Part shown: in pieces, positions 61,633-64,000 of the stretch
Layout: the number at the start of each line of letters is the position of its first letter
Position numbering within the stretch: position 1 is the stretch's first letter
Assembly (NCBI RefSeq): GCF_001282115.1
Contig: NZ_LJBR01000015.1
Span: forward strand, 1 to 64,000
Origin: Streptomyces sp. NRRL B-24085
GTDB taxonomy: Bacteria > Actinomycetota > Actinomycetes > Streptomycetales > Streptomycetaceae
Length of the DNA: 64,000 bases
Direction of reading: 5' to 3'
Made by a program: the position numbers and the translations under genes
Notes under the pieces: generated by a model
What the model was told of the DNA's origin: nothing
Database searches by the model: none
Seen by the model: the letters and a program-made list of their open reading frames with translations, nothing else

Positions 61633-62967
61633 TCAGCCCTCGCTGTACTGGTGCATCCCGGGCACGGTCAGGGTCCCGCCGTACTGGGCGGCCTGCTGGA
61701 CCGTCACGTTGGTGAAGTAGATCAGCGGGATGTTCAGGGGCGGGGGGCTGTCCGGGCTGAACGTGACCGGGATCAGCCCCAGCAGGTTGCCGGAGATGCT
61801 CTCGGTGTACATCGTCGTCTTGCCGTCGGTGATCTTCGACGTCGTGCCCTTGCCCGCCTGCACGTGGTACGTCTTGCCGCGCTCGGTGACGATCTGGTGG
61901 AGGTCGCCGATGTCGGTGCCGCCGGACACGACGTACTTCAGGACCTTCTTGGTCTTGCCGCTCGCGGTCCTGACCTTGACGACGCCCTGGTAGTCGGCGC
62001 CCTTGAGGGTGAGCGAACTGGCCTTCAGGGTCCAGGCGTTGTCCGCCACGGTGATACCGGGCTCGGTGTCGCCCTCCTCGTCCATGGCGGCCGGGCAGTC
62101 CTCCGGGTCGGTCGTGGAGCTCGCCGAGGGGCTCGGGGAGGCCGTGGCGTCCGCCGCCGCCTCCTCGGCCGCCTTCGCGGTGTCCTGGACGGCCTGGGTG
62201 GTGTCCTCGGCCGCCTTGGACGCCGTGCCGGTCGTGTCCTTCACGGTGTCCTTGACCGTGCCGGTGACCTTGTCGGCCGTGTCCTTGGCAGTGTCGCCAG
62301 CGCTGTCGTCCGCGCTCTTCGACGCCGAGGCGGAGGGGGTCGGCGTCGGAGTGGCGCTGGCCGAACCGCCGGCCCCGGAGCCACCCGTGAAGATCCCGGT
62401 GAGCGCGTCGCCGATGTCCGTCAGCAGGTTGCCGTCGTCGCTCGCGGAGGCCGACGGAGAGGGTGTCGCCGTGGCGGTGCCGGAGTCCGCGGAGTCGGAG
62501 GAGGAGCTATTGCTCTCCTGCTTGGTCGCGGAGGCGGACGGCGTGGGCGTCGGCGTGGCCTCGTCGTCGGAACCTGAATCCGACGAAGAGGAACCGTCCG
62601 AGCCGGAGCCGGAGCCGGAGTTGGAGCCGGAGCCGGAGGACGCCGACGGGGACGGTGTCGCCGTGGCGTCGGGCGAAGCGCTCGCCGAGGCGGACGGGGA
62701 GGCGCTGCCGTCCAGTGCCGCGATGCAGTCCTTGTACTCGTCCGCCGTAAGGCTCTTGGCGGTCGGTGCGTCGTCGGCGAGGGCGAGCGTCGGCGTGAAA
62801 CCTATGCCCATGAGAACGGCCGTCGGCATCGCCGCCATGGCTATCGCCTTGCCGGCGGGCATGTGGAACCTGTTGAACAGGGGCTTCTTGGGCGCCGCGT
62901 GCCGGGGGCCGGTTCTGACCTCCGCGGCGACCGCGGAGCCCTCGCCGGAGAGGTTCTCAGCCGACAC
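61633..62967 (-). CDS. Exported Ser/Thr/Ala-rich protein of DUF6230/DUF6114 cluster
   Basis: 444 residues from GTG 62967 (GGGGGG 4 nt upstream). Long basic n-region and signal peptide (FNRFHMPAGKAIAMAAMPTAVLMGIGFTPTLALAD, residues about 32-65). Residues 80-300 are low-complexity: SPSASA, SGSGSD, PTPTPS repeats and TADKVTGTVKDTVKDTTG heptads, probably an extended wall-spanning stalk. The C-terminal 150 residues look folded: SSLTLKGADYQGVVKVRTASGKTKKVLKYVV ... IPVTFSPDSPPPLNIPLIYFTNVTV. The C-terminal part resembles proteins found beside DUF6230 genes in Streptomyces. Overlaps the DUF6114 gene by 11 bp. Confidence 0.8.
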   Translation of the reverse strand: MSAENLSGEGSAVAAEVRTGPRHAAPKKPLFNRFHMPAGKAIAMAAMPTAVLMGIGFTPTLALADDAPTAKSLTADEYKDCIAALDGSASPSASASASPDATATPSPSASSGSGSNSGSGSGSDGSSSSDSGSDDEATPTPTPSASATKQESNSSSSDSADSGTATATPSPSASASDDGNLLTDIGDALTGIFTGGSGAGGSASATPTPTPSASASKSADDSAGDTAKDTADKVTGTVKDTVKDTTGTASKAAEDTTQAVQDTAKAAEEAAADATASPSPSASSTTDPEDCPAAMDEEGDTEPGITVADNAWTLKASSLTLKGADYQGVVKVRTASGKTKKVLKYVVSGGTDIGDLHQIVTERGKTYHVQAGKGTTSKITDGKTTMYTESISGNLLGLIPVTFSPDSPPPLNIPLIYFTNVTVQQAAQYGGTLTVPGMHQYSEG

Positions 62968-63565
62968 GGTACCCCCCGTTCGCGTCGTCGCCGCCGGCCC
63001 AGGCGTTCTCGGGCGTCCGGTCCGACGATCCGTCCCGGCCGTGCTCCGGCGCCGGGTACGCGGCTCCGGGCTCGTCCCCGACCGGCTTGAGGATCGCGGT
63101 GTCGGGGTCGGCGGCCTGGGGCGCACCGCCCTGCGTCCCGTCCTCGTCCAGCGGCTGCGGCCGGGGCGGCGCACCGGGCGCCCAGGAGACGGCGAGCGCA
63201 CCACCGATCAGCGCGAAGAGGAAGCCCAGGATGAAGCCGCCGATGTTGGAGACCACCAGGGACACCAGGGAGAGCACGATCGCTGCGACCCCGGCGAACA
63301 CGCGAGTGGCCTGCTGGAACCACATCGTCAGGCCCAGCGTGACGAGCAGTACGCCGATGATGAGGGAGCCGGCACCCGCGGTCGTCGCCATGGCGATCGA
63401 CATGGTGCCCAGCTTGAACGTGGCGTACGGGAAGTAGGCGATCGGCACCCCACCGAGCAGGGTGAACAGGCCCGCCCAGAACGGCCGGTTGCCCCGCCAG
63501 GCGCGAAATCGCAGACGCAGCCGGGTGAAGGTCCCGGCGGTCTGGACCGGAGTCTCGGCACTCAT
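62957..63565 (-). CDS. DUF6114 family membrane protein
   Basis: 202 residues from ATG 63565 (GGGAGC upstream), with four membrane segments: FWAGLFTLLGGVPIAYFPYA, MATTAGAGSLIIGVLLVTLGLTMWF, VFAGVAAIVLSLVSLVVSNIGGFILGFLFALIGGALAVSW. WRGNRPFWAGLFTLLGG is the family signature. The C-terminal 60 residues are Pro/Asp/Gly-rich and disordered. Function unknown; consistently co-located with DUF6230 secreted proteins, which it may help export or anchor. Confidence 0.85.
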   Translation of the reverse strand: MSAETPVQTAGTFTRLRLRFRAWRGNRPFWAGLFTLLGGVPIAYFPYATFKLGTMSIAMATTAGAGSLIIGVLLVTLGLTMWFQQATRVFAGVAAIVLSLVSLVVSNIGGFILGFLFALIGGALAVSWAPGAPPRPQPLDEDGTQGGAPQAADPDTAILKPVGDEPGAAYPAPEHGRDGSSDRTPENAWAGGDDANGGYRVG

Positions 63566-63705
63566 GGAAAAAGCTCCCTGGGTCCGGTGGAAGTTCATAC
63601 CGGCTCGGCCGTGGGCGTGGAGAAGCCGGAAAGTCTGAGTCTGTGGAGGGGTGCCCTTGGCGCGGTCGGCCGGGTGGGGCGGAGAAGCGAACGCTCCACC
63701 GCCCC

Positions 63706-63732
63706 CCTGAGGACGGCTCAGCCGCCCTCAGG
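63706..63732 (-). terminator. Terminator-like hairpin after DUF6230 gene
   Basis: CCTGAGG-a-CGGCT-c-AGCCG-c-CCTCAGG forms a stem with single-base bulges, 21 bp after the stop. A second palindrome, CGGCTCCGGAGCCG, at 63740-63753 overlaps the stop codon. The region 63566-63705 upstream of the DUF6114 gene holds no gene. Confidence 0.65.
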
Positions 63733-63752
63733 ACATCCCGGCTCCGGAGCCG

Positions 63753-64000
63753 TCAGTAGCACTCCATGTTGGCGTCCGCGCCGAGCTTCATCGACAGACC
63801 ACTCAGCTTGAACGTGCCGGCCGTGGTGGCCCAGGCCGTCTGCTTGACGTCGTAGAGGTCGGCCTTCTCCGCCTGCTGGGCGAAGCCGCCCGGCAGCACG
63901 CTCTCGCCGGCCTTCACGTCGGGACCGCGGGTCTTGTCCTTGACCGCGACGCCGATGTCGATGTTCGTGAACTCCGCGTTGGCCTGGAGGTCAGCAACAT
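63753..64000 (-). CDS. DUF6230 family secreted protein (5' end outside window)
   Basis: Only the last 82 codons are present; the gene runs off the right edge. The translation has ADLQANAEFTNIDIGVAVKD, ADLYDVKQTAWATTAGTFKL and ends DANMECY. The DLxxVxQTAWATTAGTF block and C-terminal Cys are typical of DUF6230 cholesterol-esterase-like Streptomyces secreted proteins. First gene of the DUF6230-DUF6114-Ser-rich protein cluster, 187 bp upstream of DUF6114. Confidence 0.8.
   Translation of the reverse strand, partial: VADLQANAEFTNIDIGVAVKDKTRGPDVKAGESVLPGGFAQQAEKADLYDVKQTAWATTAGTFKLSGLSMKLGADANMECY

Noticed and set aside
62003..63811. Plus-strand open frame of about 600 codons over the Ser-rich cluster
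   Set aside because: Shadow of the Ser/Thr/Ala repeats on the other strand; the minus-strand frames have signal peptide, membrane segments and proper starts.

Overview
The window is chromosomal DNA of a Streptomyces or very close actinomycete. It is about 70% G+C with strong G/C in third codon positions, GTG starts and 4-bp start/stop overlaps are common, and the genes include the GlgE glucan pathway, secreted neutral proteases and DUF6230/DUF6114 proteins. From memory, the order glgX ... glgE-treS-pep2-glgB ... pfkA-pta-ackA-pyk matches the S. coelicolor block around SCO5456 to SCO5423, read in reverse. I could not check this by alignment. No tRNA, rRNA, CRISPR array, insertion sequence or phage gene was seen.

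Layout. 1-6.1 kb: glgX, then a minus-strand operon of ABC ATPase, ABC-2 permease, histidine kinase and LuxR-type response regulator. 6.3-13.5 kb: four ABC exporter half-transporters that read as two heterodimers, each with one degenerate ATP site. 13.7-18.3 kb: two tandem paralogous M4 metalloproteases and a DUF1990 protein. 18.3-30.8 kb: glucan storage block with glgP (minus), a secreted subtilisin, and glgE-treS-pep2-glgB. These convert trehalose to maltose, maltose 1-phosphate, linear glucan and branched glucan. GlgB has an unusual Lys/Ala-rich N-terminal tail. 30.9-34.6 kb: a HelD-type ATPase, a probable small RNA with a consensus promoter, a MerR-thioredoxin operon and an Lrp regulator. 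34.6-40.5 kb: an epimerase, an MDMPI-type enzyme divergent from a MarR gene, two proteins of unknown function, and an MFS pump divergent from a TetR gene with three operator copies.

40.6-44.7 kb: a DctA C4-dicarboxylate carrier divergent from a CitA/CitB-type two-component system. 44.8-47.9 kb: a sugar ABC importer (lipoprotein plus two permeases, no ATPase) with a DasR-like site inside its promoter. 48.4-55.3 kb: an HTH protein, then pfkA, pta-ackA and pyk, which link glycolysis to acetyl phosphate and acetate. 55.4-61.3 kb: accessory locus of a secreted FG-GAP-like protein, a 1464-residue polymorphic toxin (signal peptide, Ala-rich coiled coil, Hint domain, unassigned C-terminal domain) and a coupled downstream gene that is the probable immunity protein. 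61.6-64 kb: secreted Ser/Thr/Ala-rich protein, DUF6114 membrane protein and a truncated DUF6230 gene.

The strongest candidates for undescribed biology are the toxin/immunity locus with its unassigned effector domain, and the structured small RNA between the helD-like gene and trxA.
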